64,000 nt of DNA from Herbidospora solisilvae (GCF_009901565.1 NZ_WXEW01000006.1:310001-374000), one strand, 5' to 3'. Shown: positions 50,482-59,189, counted from the stretch's first letter. Numbers and translations are program-made. Notes: generated by a model not told the origin, from the letters alone.

Positions 50482-50564
50482 ACTCGGATGCTAGGCAGGC
50501 CTGGGAGTATTGTCCACTTTTCAAGTAGGATTACGCAGATAGCCGCTGATTAGGGACGAAGCCC
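50482..50564. promoter_or_regulatory. Divergent promoter region of mtnD and the Rbs-type operon
   Basis: This 83-base region is richer in A/T than its surroundings. It contains TTACGCAGA near 50533, whose TACGCAG core also occurs in the inverted repeat upstream of the BMP operon. It suggests joint control, but no -35/-10 pair is convincing. Confidence 0.35.
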
Positions 50565-51128
50565 ATGACCTACCTCACCGTGTACACCGACGGCCCGGCC
50601 CCCGAGACCCTCCTGCGGACCGAAGACCAGGCCGAGATCGCGACGAGCCTGAAGGAGATCGGCGTCCGCCTGCGCCACTGGGAGATCGTCGACGGCCTCG
50701 ACGGCGCGAGCTCCGACGACGTCCTGGCCGCCTACCGCGACCAGGTCGCCGCCGTCGTCGCCGAAGAGGGCTACACCTTCGTCGACGTGGCCCGGCTCGG
50801 CCCCGACGCCCCCGCCGACGTCGCCGCCGCGGCCCGCGCCAAGTTCCTCAACGAGCACACTCACGACGACGACGAGGTGCGTTTCTTCGTGGCCGGCTCC
50901 GGCATCTTCTACCTGCACGTCGACGGCAAAGTGCACGCCGTGTTCTGCGAGCCCGGCGACCTGCTGAGCGTGCCCAAGCAGACCACCCACTGGTTCGACA
51001 TGGGCACCAGGCCCCACTTCACCGCGATCCGCTTCTTCCACGACGACGACGGCTGGATCGGCGACTTCACCGGCGACGACATCGCCTCGCGCATCCCCGA
51101 CTACGACACGATCGCGGCCGGCCGCTAG
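50565..51128 (+). CDS. mtnD: Acireductone dioxygenase
   Basis: A 187-residue cupin dioxygenase with the metal motif [15 protein letters not shown] and a later His in [11 protein letters not shown]. It oxidises acireductone to the keto precursor of methionine. It completes mtnK, mtnA-like, mtnB, mtnC and mtnD; no dedicated mtnE transaminase is in the window. Its stop shares CTAG with the opposing M24 gene (51125-51128). Confidence 0.92.
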   Translation: MTYLTVYTDGPAPETLLRTEDQAEIATSLKEIGVRLRHWEIVDGLDGASSDDVLAAYRDQVAAVVAEEGYTFVDVARLGPDAPADVAAAARAKFLNEHTHDDDEVRFFVAGSGIFYLHVDGKVHAVFCEPGDLLSVPKQTTHWFDMGTRPHFTAIRFFHDDDGWIGDFTGDDIASRIPDYDTIAAGR

Positions 51129-52147
51129 AGGTCGAGCAGCTGCTCGTAGAAGCCGCCGAAGCCGCGCTCGGCGTCGACCAGGTGGACCTCCAGGATCCAG
51201 TGGGCCACCCGCCCGGCCTTGTCGACGCGGCGCATCGGGGTCGTGTTGCCCTCGGCGACGTAGGACTCGATGTCGGCGGCGTCGATCTTCTCGTGCGGGA
51301 ACTCGCCGACGAGATGGCCGGCGTGGATGTGCCCGAGGACCCAGCCGCGCTCCCGGGCGAGCCGGTCGACCTCGGCGAACAGCCGCGCGCCGGTCATCTC
51401 GGGGTCGGCGGCGAAGAACCGCCGCCCGGCCTCGAAGACGACGGGCAGGTCGGCGGCGAGCCGGTGCTTCACGGGGTCGTCGCCCAGGACGTAGGTGCGC
51501 CCGAGGTCGGCCTCGAACTCCTCGAAGATCGGCCCGAAGTCGCAGAAGACGATGTCGTCGGCCTCGATGACCCGGTTGGGCGGGTTCTCGTGGTAGGGGA
51601 GCAGGGTGTTCGGCCCCGACCTGACGACCCGCTTGTGCCAGTGGCGGGTGGTGCCGAACATCTCGTTGGCGAGGTCGCGGACGGCGTCGCTGACGTCCTT
51701 CTCGGTCCGGCCGGGGGCGATGAGGCCGCGCGCGACGATCTCGTCGAACAGGGTGATCGCGTTGGCCTGGGCGGTCAGCAGCCGGGTGACCCGGAACTCC
51801 TCGGCGGTGGCGGCGTCGACGTACACCCACGCCTTCTCCCCCGACCGCAGGTCGGCCTTGACCCGGAGGTAGTCGTCGACCTCGTAGGCGTCGGCGGCGG
51901 CCAGGTCGCCCGGCGTGAGGGTGAAGACCATGCCCTCGACGGTGTCGGCCGGGTCGCCGGACGGGAGGGCGACGGGGTGCTCGTCACTGCCGCTGTCGGC
52001 CACGACGGAGGCGTCGGTGATCTTCACCGTCTCCAGGCGGAACCCGAGCAGGGCGTCGGGACGGCCGTCCAGCTCACGGCCGAACCGGGCGAGCTGGACC
52101 TGCGGGAGCCGCAGCGTCCCGTAGGAGAAGAGCAGATGATCGGACAT
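51125..52147 (-). CDS. AIG2-like (gamma-glutamylcyclotransferase fold) - M24 metallopeptidase-like fusion
   Basis: A 340-residue two-domain protein. Residues 1-115 have the GGCT/AIG2 signature FSYGTLR, the [17 protein letters not shown] segment and a WVYVDA end. From about 120 on it is an M24 (aminopeptidase P-like) fold: [19 protein letters not shown] supplies two Asp metal ligands, [15 protein letters not shown] a His, and ILEVHL a Glu. The two folds are in one continuous frame with no sign of a frameshift. It may process a gamma-glutamyl or N-terminal peptide bond; the substrate is unknown. Confidence 0.82.
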   Translation of the reverse strand: MSDHLLFSYGTLRLPQVQLARFGRELDGRPDALLGFRLETVKITDASVVADSGSDEHPVALPSGDPADTVEGMVFTLTPGDLAAADAYEVDDYLRVKADLRSGEKAWVYVDAATAEEFRVTRLLTAQANAITLFDEIVARGLIAPGRTEKDVSDAVRDLANEMFGTTRHWHKRVVRSGPNTLLPYHENPPNRVIEADDIVFCDFGPIFEEFEADLGRTYVLGDDPVKHRLAADLPVVFEAGRRFFAADPEMTGARLFAEVDRLARERGWVLGHIHAGHLVGEFPHEKIDAADIESYVAEGNTTPMRRVDKAGRVAHWILEVHLVDAERGFGGFYEQLLDL

Positions 52148-52193
52148 GGCGAACCCCCATCACAACGCCGGAGACCGCAGGATACCGGGCGCG

Positions 52194-52230
52194 GAGAAGG
52201 GCCCCGGAGGAATTTCCCGGGGCCCTTCTC
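52194..52230 (-). terminator. Terminator hairpin of the polyamine operon
   Basis: GAGAAGGGCCCCGG pairs perfectly with CCGGGGCCCTTCTC (14 bp) around a 9-base loop. It lies between the end of the speE-like gene and the start of the M24 gene, both on the minus strand, so it separates two transcripts. There is no long T run. Confidence 0.75.
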
Positions 52231-52283
52231 AGATCAGTGCTCCGGCATCCAGAGGACCTCACGGACACCGTTCAACGTGCAGG

Positions 52284-53207
52284 TCATGACCGGGGGGACG
52301 GCCCCCCGAAAGGACGGCGGCGCCAGGCCTTCGGGTATTTTCCCCGGATCTCCAGCGGGGGCACCAGGGCGGCGTCCAGGGTGCGGACGTCGATGCTGAC
52401 CGGCCGGTACGACAGGGTGCGGAGCCGTCTGCCCATGACGGCGTGGGGGCGGTCGACGGTGTCGCGGCGGCCGCTGATGAAGGCCCACTCGTGGGCCGCC
52501 GAGCCGAAGTAGACGACCGTCGGGAACGCCGCGATGAAGTTGTGCCACGAGCGGCGCAGGGTGGTCTGCCGCCACATCGTCGGGCAGCCGGCCTGGGTGG
52601 AGATGACGCCGCCCGGGGCCAGCGCCCGGGCGCAGAGGCCGAGGAACGTGGAGCTGTAGAGGCGGTCGTGCTGGGCCTGGCCGTCGTCGGTCTCGTCGGG
52701 GAGGTCGACGATGATGACGTCCCAGGTGCGGCCGGCCGCGACGGCGGCCTCGACGAAGGCGTAGCCGTCCTCGTAGTGGACGTGGATCGGGCCGTCGTCG
52801 CCCTCGGCGGCGGCCAGTTCCTTCTCCGTGTAGCCGTAGGGCAGGCGGCTCGCGCACAACTTCACGGCCTGCTCGTCGATGTCGACGTGGTCGACGCGGC
52901 TCGCGCCGCAGGCCACGAGCATCTGGCAGGCGACGCCCTCGCTCGACCCGATGACGAGGCAGCGGTCCACCCGGTCGGCCAGAAGCACCGGCGGGATGGT
53001 CAGCGCCTCGTGGTAGACCTCCTGGGTCTGCTCGCTGCTCTGCCGCTCGCCGTTGGCGAACAGGGTGATGCCGTGGGCGGTCCTGGCGAAGTCGAGCGTC
53101 TGGAACGGGGTGATCTCGCTGTGGATGACCTCGTCGACGCGCCAGAGCCGTTCCATTCCGTCGGCGATGGGCTCGGCCACCCAGGTGGTGCCGTTGATGG
53201 TGATCAT
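52284..53207 (-). CDS. speE: Spermidine-synthase-like aminopropyltransferase
   Basis: A 307-residue protein of the spermidine synthase family: HSEITPFQTLDFA, GERQSSEQTQEVYHEAL, a nucleotide fold with VIGSSEGVACQML, and VDLPDETDD near the catalytic Asp. Several consensus residues are changed: the glycine-rich GGGxGG loop reads GSSEGV, and the LDG before the RQ is ANG. The family transfers aminopropyl from decarboxylated SAM and releases MTA. Its ATG overlaps the speD stop (ATGA), which supports polyamine synthesis. Confidence 0.8.
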   Translation of the reverse strand: MITINGTTWVAEPIADGMERLWRVDEVIHSEITPFQTLDFARTAHGITLFANGERQSSEQTQEVYHEALTIPPVLLADRVDRCLVIGSSEGVACQMLVACGASRVDHVDIDEQAVKLCASRLPYGYTEKELAAAEGDDGPIHVHYEDGYAFVEAAVAAGRTWDVIIVDLPDETDDGQAQHDRLYSSTFLGLCARALAPGGVISTQAGCPTMWRQTTLRRSWHNFIAAFPTVVYFGSAAHEWAFISGRRDTVDRPHAVMGRRLRTLSYRPVSIDVRTLDAALVPPLEIRGKYPKAWRRRPFGGPSPRS

Positions 53208-53584
53208 GCGGATACCTCCGACGAGAGCGTGTCGCCCCGGCGGATCACCTGCACGGTGACCCGGCCGGGCTGGAGCTCGTGGGTGAGCAGGTCTACCGCG
53301 GTACGCGGGTCGGCCGCGCCGCAGGTGAACACGTCGACGAACACGGCGGCGTGTTCCGGGTAGGTGTGCAGCGACGCGTGGGACTCGGCCAGCAGCGCCA
53401 GGATGGTGACCCCCTGGGGGACGAACCGGTGCGAGCTCATCTCCAGGATGGTCGCCCCCGACGCGGCCAGCGCCCGCTTGAGCGCGACCTCCAGGTGGGC
53501 GAGGTCGTCGAGGAGGCCGGCGTCGACCCCCCGGAGCTCCGCGAGCACGTGGCAGCCGGCGAACTCGCCGATCGCGACGGTCAT
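53204..53584 (-). CDS. speD: S-adenosylmethionine decarboxylase proenzyme
   Basis: A 126-residue prokaryotic AdoMetDC. The self-cleavage motif is AES-HASLHTYPE, with Ser68 predicted to become the pyruvoyl group. It supplies decarboxylated SAM for the adjacent aminopropyltransferase. Short starts upstream would overlap the decarboxylase gene; the coupled ATG (53584) was chosen. Confidence 0.9.
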   Translation of the reverse strand: MTVAIGEFAGCHVLAELRGVDAGLLDDLAHLEVALKRALAASGATILEMSSHRFVPQGVTILALLAESHASLHTYPEHAAVFVDVFTCGAADPRTAVDLLTHELQPGRVTVQVIRRGDTLSSEVSA

Positions 53585-54765
53585 CGCTCCTCCACGCAGA
53601 ACGTGGGGAGCGCGGGCAGGCCGTTGACGGCGGCGCAGGAGTAGCTGGAGGTGTAGGCCCCGGCGTCCAGGATCTCCACCACGTCGCCGGGCGCCAGCGC
53701 GAGGGGGAGTTCGTACTGGACCCGCTGGTAGATCACGTCGTCGCCGTCGCTGGTCGGCCCGGCCAGCACGACGGGGGCGGTGGGACCGGTCACGCCGGGC
53801 GTGCGCAGCCGGTAGGCGATGGCCTCGCGTTCGGTCTCGACCAGGCCGTTGTAGCGGCCGACGTCCAGGAACACCCAGCGCCGGTGGTCGGCGGCCCGCC
53901 CTTCCCTGACGGTCACCACCTCCGAGCGGATGATCCCGGCCGCCCCGACCATCGCCCGGCCCGGCTCCAGGAGGAGGCGAGGCCGGTTGCGGCTGCCGAA
54001 GTGACGGTTGACCGAGGAGTTGACCGCCTCGCCGAACACCTCGAGCAGCGGCCGGTTCCCGAACGCGGGGCTCGGGCTGTACGAGATGGGCAACCCCCCG
54101 CCGAGATTGATCATCGGCAGCTTGACGCCGGCCGGCTCCAGCTGGAGCGCGATCTTGGCCGCCGCCGCGATGCCGACGTCCCAGGCGTCGGGGTTGCACT
54201 GCTGGGAGCCGACGTGCCAGGTGAGGCCGAGCGGCCGCAGCCCGTTCGCCGCGGCGTCGGCGAGCAGCTGCGCGGCGGCGTCGGGGTCGCAGCCGAACTT
54301 GCCGCCGAACGGCATCACCGCGTCGGGCGGCTCGACCGCGATCCGGCAGAAGACGTTCGACCGGGGCGCCCATCGCGCGATGTGGGCCAGGTCGCGGGGG
54401 TTGTCGAAGGCGAAGGTGCGGACTCCGAGCCGGTACGCGGCGGCGATGTCGGCGGCCTTCTTCACCGGGTTGCTGTAACTGAGGAAGCGGCCGGGCACGC
54501 CGCGGGACAGGCAGCGCTCGACCTCGCCGATGCTGGCGACGTCGAACCCCGAGCCGAGGTCGAACAGGGTGGAGATCACTTCCGGCGCGGCGTTGGCCTT
54601 GACCGCGTAGAGGATGCCGGCGCCGGGGAACGCGGTGGACAGGGCGCGGTAGTTCGCGGCGACCGTCGGCAGGTCGATGAGCAGAGAAGGACTGGGCAGG
54701 TGATGGGTTCTGGCGTACGCGCGTGCGCGGAGAATGGCCGGCTCCGGCTGGGGGGACGCGCTCAT
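53581..54765 (-). CDS. Type III PLP-dependent decarboxylase (ornithine/lysine type)
   Basis: A 394-residue fold-III (alanine-racemase-like) decarboxylase: YAVKAN with the PLP lysine K56, HVGSQQ, LGGGLPISY, EPGRAMVG and AGPTSDGDD. The last motif usually carries Cys (GPTCD) in ornithine decarboxylase but here Ser takes its place. It probably makes putrescine or cadaverine for the speE-like enzyme. First gene of the operon, with speD overlapping its stop (ATGA). Confidence 0.87.
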   Translation of the reverse strand: MSASPQPEPAILRARAYARTHHLPSPSLLIDLPTVAANYRALSTAFPGAGILYAVKANAAPEVISTLFDLGSGFDVASIGEVERCLSRGVPGRFLSYSNPVKKAADIAAAYRLGVRTFAFDNPRDLAHIARWAPRSNVFCRIAVEPPDAVMPFGGKFGCDPDAAAQLLADAAANGLRPLGLTWHVGSQQCNPDAWDVGIAAAAKIALQLEPAGVKLPMINLGGGLPISYSPSPAFGNRPLLEVFGEAVNSSVNRHFGSRNRPRLLLEPGRAMVGAAGIIRSEVVTVREGRAADHRRWVFLDVGRYNGLVETEREAIAYRLRTPGVTGPTAPVVLAGPTSDGDDVIYQRVQYELPLALAPGDVVEILDAGAYTSSYSCAAVNGLPALPTFCVEER

Positions 54766-54858
54766 TGGGCTGACTCTGGGCGGAGGTACGGGTGCAGGGG
54801 TTCCATCGGGACTTTCTCCGATTCCGAACTACTACCAATTCAGGCAGGCCCGAGAGTA

Positions 54859-54873
54859 GTCAAGTACCTTGAC
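54859..54873 (-). promoter_or_regulatory. Palindrome in the promoter region of the polyamine operon
   Basis: GTCAAGTACCTTGAC is a perfect 6-3-6 inverted repeat about 95 bases before the decarboxylase start. Read on the minus strand it overlaps TTGACT, a fair -35 element. A regulator bound here could control the polyamine genes. Confidence 0.4.
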
Positions 54874-54928
54874 ACGTTTAGTTGATATCTCTACAAAGCA
54901 TCGTCGTTGCCGTTCCGTTATCAGCGAA

Positions 54929-54989
54929 AGCCGGTCGGGTCAGGTGACGAAACCCCTGCTCAGAGCGTCACTCACGACACCGACCGGCT
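54929..54989 (-). terminator. Long hairpin downstream of the XRE/kinase operon
   Basis: AGCCGGTCGG (54929-54938) pairs with CCGACCGGCT (54980-54989). An inner GTGAC/GTCAC pair also fits within the 41-base interior. It lies just after the XRE gene stop and before the polyamine promoter, so a terminator role for the minus-strand operon is plausible. Confidence 0.4.
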
Positions 54990-55024
54990 GACACCGGAAC
55001 GACTTCTCTATACAGATCGCGGTT

Positions 55025-55864
55025 TTATCCCCGCGCCGCCGAAGCGCCCACCGACTCGGCGAGTTCGCGTAGCGCCCATTCGGAGTGGCTGCCCGGCTCG
55101 GCGGCCAGGGACACGAACTTCTGGCCGGTGCCGCTGACCGACAGCACCTCCCACGAGAGGCTGAGGTCGCCCAGCCGGGGATGGCGCAGTTCCTTGATCT
55201 CGTTGCCGCGCGCCCGCACCTCGTGCAGGGCCCAGATGCGGCGGAACTCCGCGCTCTGGGCGGTCAGCTCCGCCACCAGGCCGCGCAGGTAGGGGTCGTC
55301 GGGATCGGCGGCCACGGCGGTGCGGAGCTGGGCCGTCTTGGCGCGGGCGGCCTTCTCCCAGTCGGGGTAGAAGTCGACCGCGGCCGGGCTGAGATAGATC
55401 ATCCGCACGCAGTGGTCGATGTGGGTCATGCCCTCGTACAGGGCCTCGAGAAGGGGATTGTGGGCCAGCACCTCGAAGCGGCGGCCCAGCACCAGCGCGG
55501 GCGCGTGCCGCGACAGGTTGACCAGGCGCAGCAGACTCGGGCTGACCTGGTCCATGACGCCGGTCTCCACCTGGGGCCGGGCCCAGGGGTGGGCCAGCGA
55601 GTAGAGGTACTCGGTGGCGTCGGGGTCCAGTCGCAGCACCCGGGCCAGGGCGCTGAGCACCTGGGCCGAGGGGTTGCGCTCGCGGCCCTGTTCCAGCCGG
55701 ATGTAGTAGGAGCCGCTCACCCCGGCGAGCATCGCCACCTCCTCCCGCCGCAGCCCCGGTGTGCGGCGCGAGGGGGCGTGCAGGAAACCCGCCTGGGCTG
55801 GACTGGTGGACTCACGCCGGGCGCGCAGGAAGTCGCCGAGGAGATTGTTGCTACCGTTGTCCAT
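55025..55864 (-). CDS. XRE-family regulator with MmyB-like ligand domain
   Basis: A 279-residue protein. The N-terminal HTH is FLRARRESTSPA then TPGLRREEVAMLAGVSGSYYIRLEQGR; an MmyB-like sensor domain follows (VLGRRFEVLAHNPLLEALY; WALHEVRARGNEIKELRHP). The ATG at 55864 is 20 bases after the histidine kinase stop on the same strand, so it is likely the third gene of that operon. Paralogous to 57620-58465 and to the HTH-less 57003-57533. Confidence 0.88.
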   Translation of the reverse strand: MDNGSNNLLGDFLRARRESTSPAQAGFLHAPSRRTPGLRREEVAMLAGVSGSYYIRLEQGRERNPSAQVLSALARVLRLDPDATEYLYSLAHPWARPQVETGVMDQVSPSLLRLVNLSRHAPALVLGRRFEVLAHNPLLEALYEGMTHIDHCVRMIYLSPAAVDFYPDWEKAARAKTAQLRTAVAADPDDPYLRGLVAELTAQSAEFRRIWALHEVRARGNEIKELRHPRLGDLSLSWEVLSVSGTGQKFVSLAAEPGSHSEWALRELAESVGASAARG

Positions 55865-55884
55865 TTCATCACCATATGTACGAA

Positions 55885-57006
55885 TTAGCGAGCTACTACG
55901 GAACCGTCCGCGCACGTCTCGGCGACGGCGCCGAACAGCGGGAGCCACAGCACGAACCGGGCCCCCGCCACGGAGTCCTCCAAGGTCAGCTTGCCGCCGT
56001 GGCGGTGGGCGATGTCGCGGGTGATGGCCAGGCCGAGGCCGCTGCCGCCCGCGTCCAGGCGGCGGGCGTCGTCCAGGCGGATGAAGCGTTCGAAGACCCG
56101 CTGGCGGTCGGCGGGCGGGATGCCCGGACCGTCGTCGGTGACGGCGACGGCCGCCTGGTCGCCGACCCTGGTGAGGCTGAGCCGGACCGAGGAGACCGCG
56201 TGCCGCCGGGCGTTGCCCAGCAGGTTGGTCAGCGCGCGGATGAGCTGGATGCGCGACCCGCAGATCCACATGTGGCCCTCGACGTAGAGCCGGACCGGCA
56301 CGCCGTGGCCGGTCCGGTTCACCCGGGCGGTCTCCTGGACGAGCAGTTCGGTGAGGTCGACGAGCTCGTGCGGGACGGCGGTCGCCGCGGCGTCCACGCT
56401 GGACTGGGCGAGCAGGTCGGTGACGATGGTCTCCAGGCGGTCGACCGAGGCCAGGGCCGCGCGCATGCTGCGCCGCGGATCGTTGTCCTCGGGGTGGTCG
56501 AGGGCGTCCTCCAGCTCGGCGCGCAGGCCGGCGAGCGGGTTGCGCAGCTCGTGGGAGGCCAGGGTGGCGAAACCGCGCTGCTGGGCGACCGCCCGCTCCA
56601 GGCGGGCGAAGGTGAGGTTGGCGGCCGTGACCAGTTCGGCGATCTCGTCGCTTCCCGGCGGGACGGGCAACCCCCGCCCCAGGTCGTTGGCGGTGATCTT
56701 GTCGATGTCGCCGCGGATGGCCTGGATGGGCCGCAGCACCCGGCCCACGGCCCACCAGGTCCCGACTCCGGCGCCGGCGGTCAGCACCAGGCCGAAGCCC
56801 ATCAGGAGCAGGTCCACGTCGTGCCCCCGGAGCAGCCCGGTGGCGTCGGCGTCCAGGGTGGGGCGGAGGGGCATGACGATCGCGTCCAGCGTGATCAGGA
56901 CAGCCAGGACGGTCAGGACCAGCAGCAGGGTCGCCGTGGTGCAACGCGTACGGATGGATCGGGACGGATGGACGATGGTCACGTTGACCTCCGGTCGTTC
57001 GTTCAA
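55885..57006 (-). CDS. Sensor histidine kinase
   Basis: A 373-residue kinase with two spans (about 25-45 and 67-88), a HAMP region (RVLRPIQAIRGDIDKI), dimerisation/phosphoacceptor LASHELRNPLAGL (H152), and an HATPase domain with NLLGNARRHA, DDGPGIP and GSGLGLAITRDIAHRHGG. The extracellular loop is short. No response regulator sits in the operon: its neighbours are an HTH-less MmyB protein (overlap ATGA, 57003-57006) and an XRE regulator. Confidence 0.88.
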   Translation of the reverse strand: MNERPEVNVTIVHPSRSIRTRCTTATLLLVLTVLAVLITLDAIVMPLRPTLDADATGLLRGHDVDLLLMGFGLVLTAGAGVGTWWAVGRVLRPIQAIRGDIDKITANDLGRGLPVPPGSDEIAELVTAANLTFARLERAVAQQRGFATLASHELRNPLAGLRAELEDALDHPEDNDPRRSMRAALASVDRLETIVTDLLAQSSVDAAATAVPHELVDLTELLVQETARVNRTGHGVPVRLYVEGHMWICGSRIQLIRALTNLLGNARRHAVSSVRLSLTRVGDQAAVAVTDDGPGIPPADRQRVFERFIRLDDARRLDAGGSGLGLAITRDIAHRHGGKLTLEDSVAGARFVLWLPLFGAVAETCADGSVVAR

Positions 57007-57533
57007 CTGGCCGGCAGGGCCAGGCTTCCGAGGAGACTGAGCGCGTGCTCGGAGGGGCTTTCCGGTTCGGCCTGCAGGGCGAGGACACGGTGTCCCGGCA
57101 GGCGGGCGACGTCGAGGATGTCGCAGAACAGCGTGAGTTCACCGACCACGGGGTGGCGCAGGCGCTTGACCCGGCGGGCGTCCGACGACAGGTCGTGCCC
57201 GGCCCAGATGCGCCGGAAGTCCCCGCTCCGCTCGGTCAGTTCGCCGAGCAGGTCGTCGAGGCCGGGCTGCTCCCCTTCGGCCACGATGGTGTGCAGGACG
57301 TCGGTCGCGGCGGCGGCGATGTGCGTCCACTCGGTGAAGAAGTCGGTCGCCGCCGGGTCGAGGAAGACCAGCCGGAACAGGTTGTCGGCGTAGCTCAGCC
57401 CGCCCAGCAGCGCGGCGCCGAGATCGTTGGCGACGCGCACGTTCATCAACGGGTCGCAGAGCAGGACGGCCACGTCCTGCCAGTCGTCCATGAGCCGCGC
57501 CAGGCACGGATCGGGCGGGAAACTGCTGTTCAT
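57003..57533 (-). CDS. Stand-alone MmyB-like ligand-binding domain, no HTH
   Basis: A 176-residue protein homologous to the sensor half of the two XRE regulators nearby: LLCDPLMNVRVANDLGAALLGG, FLDPAATDFFTEWTHIAAAA, RRIWAGHDLSSDARRVKRLRHPVVGEL. There is no HTH before it; upstream codons to 57608 add only a non-HTH stretch. It may be a degraded regulator or a true modulator, since it is intact and coupled to the kinase gene. Confidence 0.8.
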   Translation of the reverse strand: MNSSFPPDPCLARLMDDWQDVAVLLCDPLMNVRVANDLGAALLGGLSYADNLFRLVFLDPAATDFFTEWTHIAAAATDVLHTIVAEGEQPGLDDLLGELTERSGDFRRIWAGHDLSSDARRVKRLRHPVVGELTLFCDILDVARLPGHRVLALQAEPESPSEHALSLLGSLALPAS

Positions 57534-57619
57534 GCCACCGAACGTAGACCGGATGCGGACAACCAGGGTGGCCGTGACACACCCAGTCAAAACAGACATA
57601 AGGCGCATAAGGTGCCTGT

Positions 57620-58465
57620 ATGGAAACCGACAGAAAGCTCGGCGAGTTCCTCCGGGCCCGGCGCGAGCTCACCCCTCCCGCCCGAGTCGACCTGCCGGAC
57701 GCCGGATCCCGGCGCACCCCCGGCCTGCGGCGGGAGGAGGTCGCGATGCTGATCGGAGTCAGCACCGACTACTACGTCCGCCTCGAACAGGGACGCGAAC
57801 GCAACCCCTCCGACCAGGTGATCGCCGCTCTGACGGAGGTCTTCACCCTGGGCGCCGACGCCGTCGCCCACCTGTACGCCCTGGCCCGGGGCCCCTCGCC
57901 GGCCGACCCGGACCCCTGCCCGCCGGAGGGCGCCACCGACGAGGTCAGCCCCCACCTGATCCGGCTGATGGACAGCTGGCCCCGCACTCCCGCCTTCGTG
58001 ATCAACCAGTGCATGGAGACACTCGCCCTGAACCCCTCGGCCACGGCCTTCTACGAACGGGGCCTGCGCCGGAAACCGAAGATCGGCAACAACACGCTGC
58101 GGGCGATGTTCCTCGACCCGGTCGCCCGCGAGTTCTACGCCGACTGGGAGTCGACCGCCAGGGCCAAGGTCGCCCACTTCCGCGCCACCGCCGGCCGCAA
58201 CCTGCACGATCCCCGCGTGTCGGAGCTGGTCGACGAACTGACCGACCTGAGCCCCGAGTTCCGCGACGCCTGGGCCCGCTACGACGTCCAGATCGAACCC
58301 GGCCGTCTGCGGCGCTTCCGGCACGAGCTGGTGGGCGAGCTGACGGTCATCACCGAGGTGTTCTCCCTGGCGGGGGCGCCGGGACAGCACCTGATCACCT
58401 TCCAGGCGGGCCACGACCGGCACTCGGCGGAGGCGCTGGAGGAGATGTGCCGCGAGGTGACCTGA
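57620..58465 (+). CDS. XRE-family regulator with MmyB-like ligand domain
   Basis: A 281-residue paralogue of the regulator at 55025: HTH with RRTPGLRREEVAMLIGVSTDYYVRLEQGR, then the MmyB-like domain (FVINQCMETLALNPSATAFYERGL; DAWARYDVQIEPGRLRRFRHELVGELT). It is divergent from the HTH-less gene, with 86 bases between starts. It may repress the divergent operon. Ligand unknown. Confidence 0.88.
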   Translation: METDRKLGEFLRARRELTPPARVDLPDAGSRRTPGLRREEVAMLIGVSTDYYVRLEQGRERNPSDQVIAALTEVFTLGADAVAHLYALARGPSPADPDPCPPEGATDEVSPHLIRLMDSWPRTPAFVINQCMETLALNPSATAFYERGLRRKPKIGNNTLRAMFLDPVAREFYADWESTARAKVAHFRATAGRNLHDPRVSELVDELTDLSPEFRDAWARYDVQIEPGRLRRFRHELVGELTVITEVFSLAGAPGQHLITFQAGHDRHSAEALEEMCREVT

Positions 58466-58613
58466 GCCCGAGGGGCACGGCTCAAGCGGTCGGTCCGGTC
58501 GAAACCAGGGGGCGACCCTGGCTTATCGGGGCGGAAAGTCCAGGGTGAACGGATCTCCCGACGGCCCGCAGAATGGCGGTGTCGTCGTCTCAGGTCTGAC
58601 AAGGAGCTCGGTC

Positions 58614-59189
58614 ATGCGCTTAGCACTCCCACGCGCGCTGATGGCGGCGGTTCTCGCCCTCGCAGCGGTCCTCGTCCCGGCCGGGCCCGCGTCCGCGGGC
58701 GTCTGGCAGCTCTCCGACGGCTTCGAACCGGCGTCGAACCCGGCCGCCCGGTGGGCGTTCACCGACCAGGGCGACTGCGACACCCCGTACTTCCAGAGCG
58801 TCGGGGTCGCCTCGCCCCGTACCGGCACCGGCATGGCCGGCCTGCGCGTCAGCAACACCGGCGGCTGGTGCGCGATCAGCCGGACCATCGTCCTCACCCC
58901 GGTGCCCCTCCACCCCGGCGCCCACTGCGGCGTGGGCGTCTGGCTGGACCTGCGCAACGCCGCGGCGACCTTCAACCTGGAGGTCATCAACCCGGCCGAC
59001 TGGACCTACATCGCCCTGAAGACGGTCCCGGTGGACCAGACGGTGGCCCCGGGCTGGCGCCTGCACACGGTGAGCTGGACCGCGCAGCGCTCCGACGTCG
59101 TGCTGCGGCTGACCGTGGGAAAGGCCTTCAACCACTTGTTCGCCCCACGCGCCGAACTCGACGACCTCGTCGTCCAGTGCGCCTACTGA
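58614..59189 (+). CDS. Secreted protein of unknown function
   Basis: A 191-residue protein with a signal peptide (MRLALPRALMAAVLALAAVL, cleavage probably after PASA). The mature part resembles a jelly-roll carbohydrate-binding-type beta domain: WQLSDGFEPASNPAARWAF, RVSNTGGWCAISRTIVL, HCGVGVWLDLRNAAATFNLEVI, RAELDDLVVQCAY. Four cysteines (C57, C88, C108 and C189, approximate numbering) suggest disulfides. Start with AAGGAG (58601-58606). Function unknown. Confidence 0.78.
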   Translation: MRLALPRALMAAVLALAAVLVPAGPASAGVWQLSDGFEPASNPAARWAFTDQGDCDTPYFQSVGVASPRTGTGMAGLRVSNTGGWCAISRTIVLTPVPLHPGAHCGVGVWLDLRNAAATFNLEVINPADWTYIALKTVPVDQTVAPGWRLHTVSWTAQRSDVVLRLTVGKAFNHLFAPRAELDDLVVQCAY

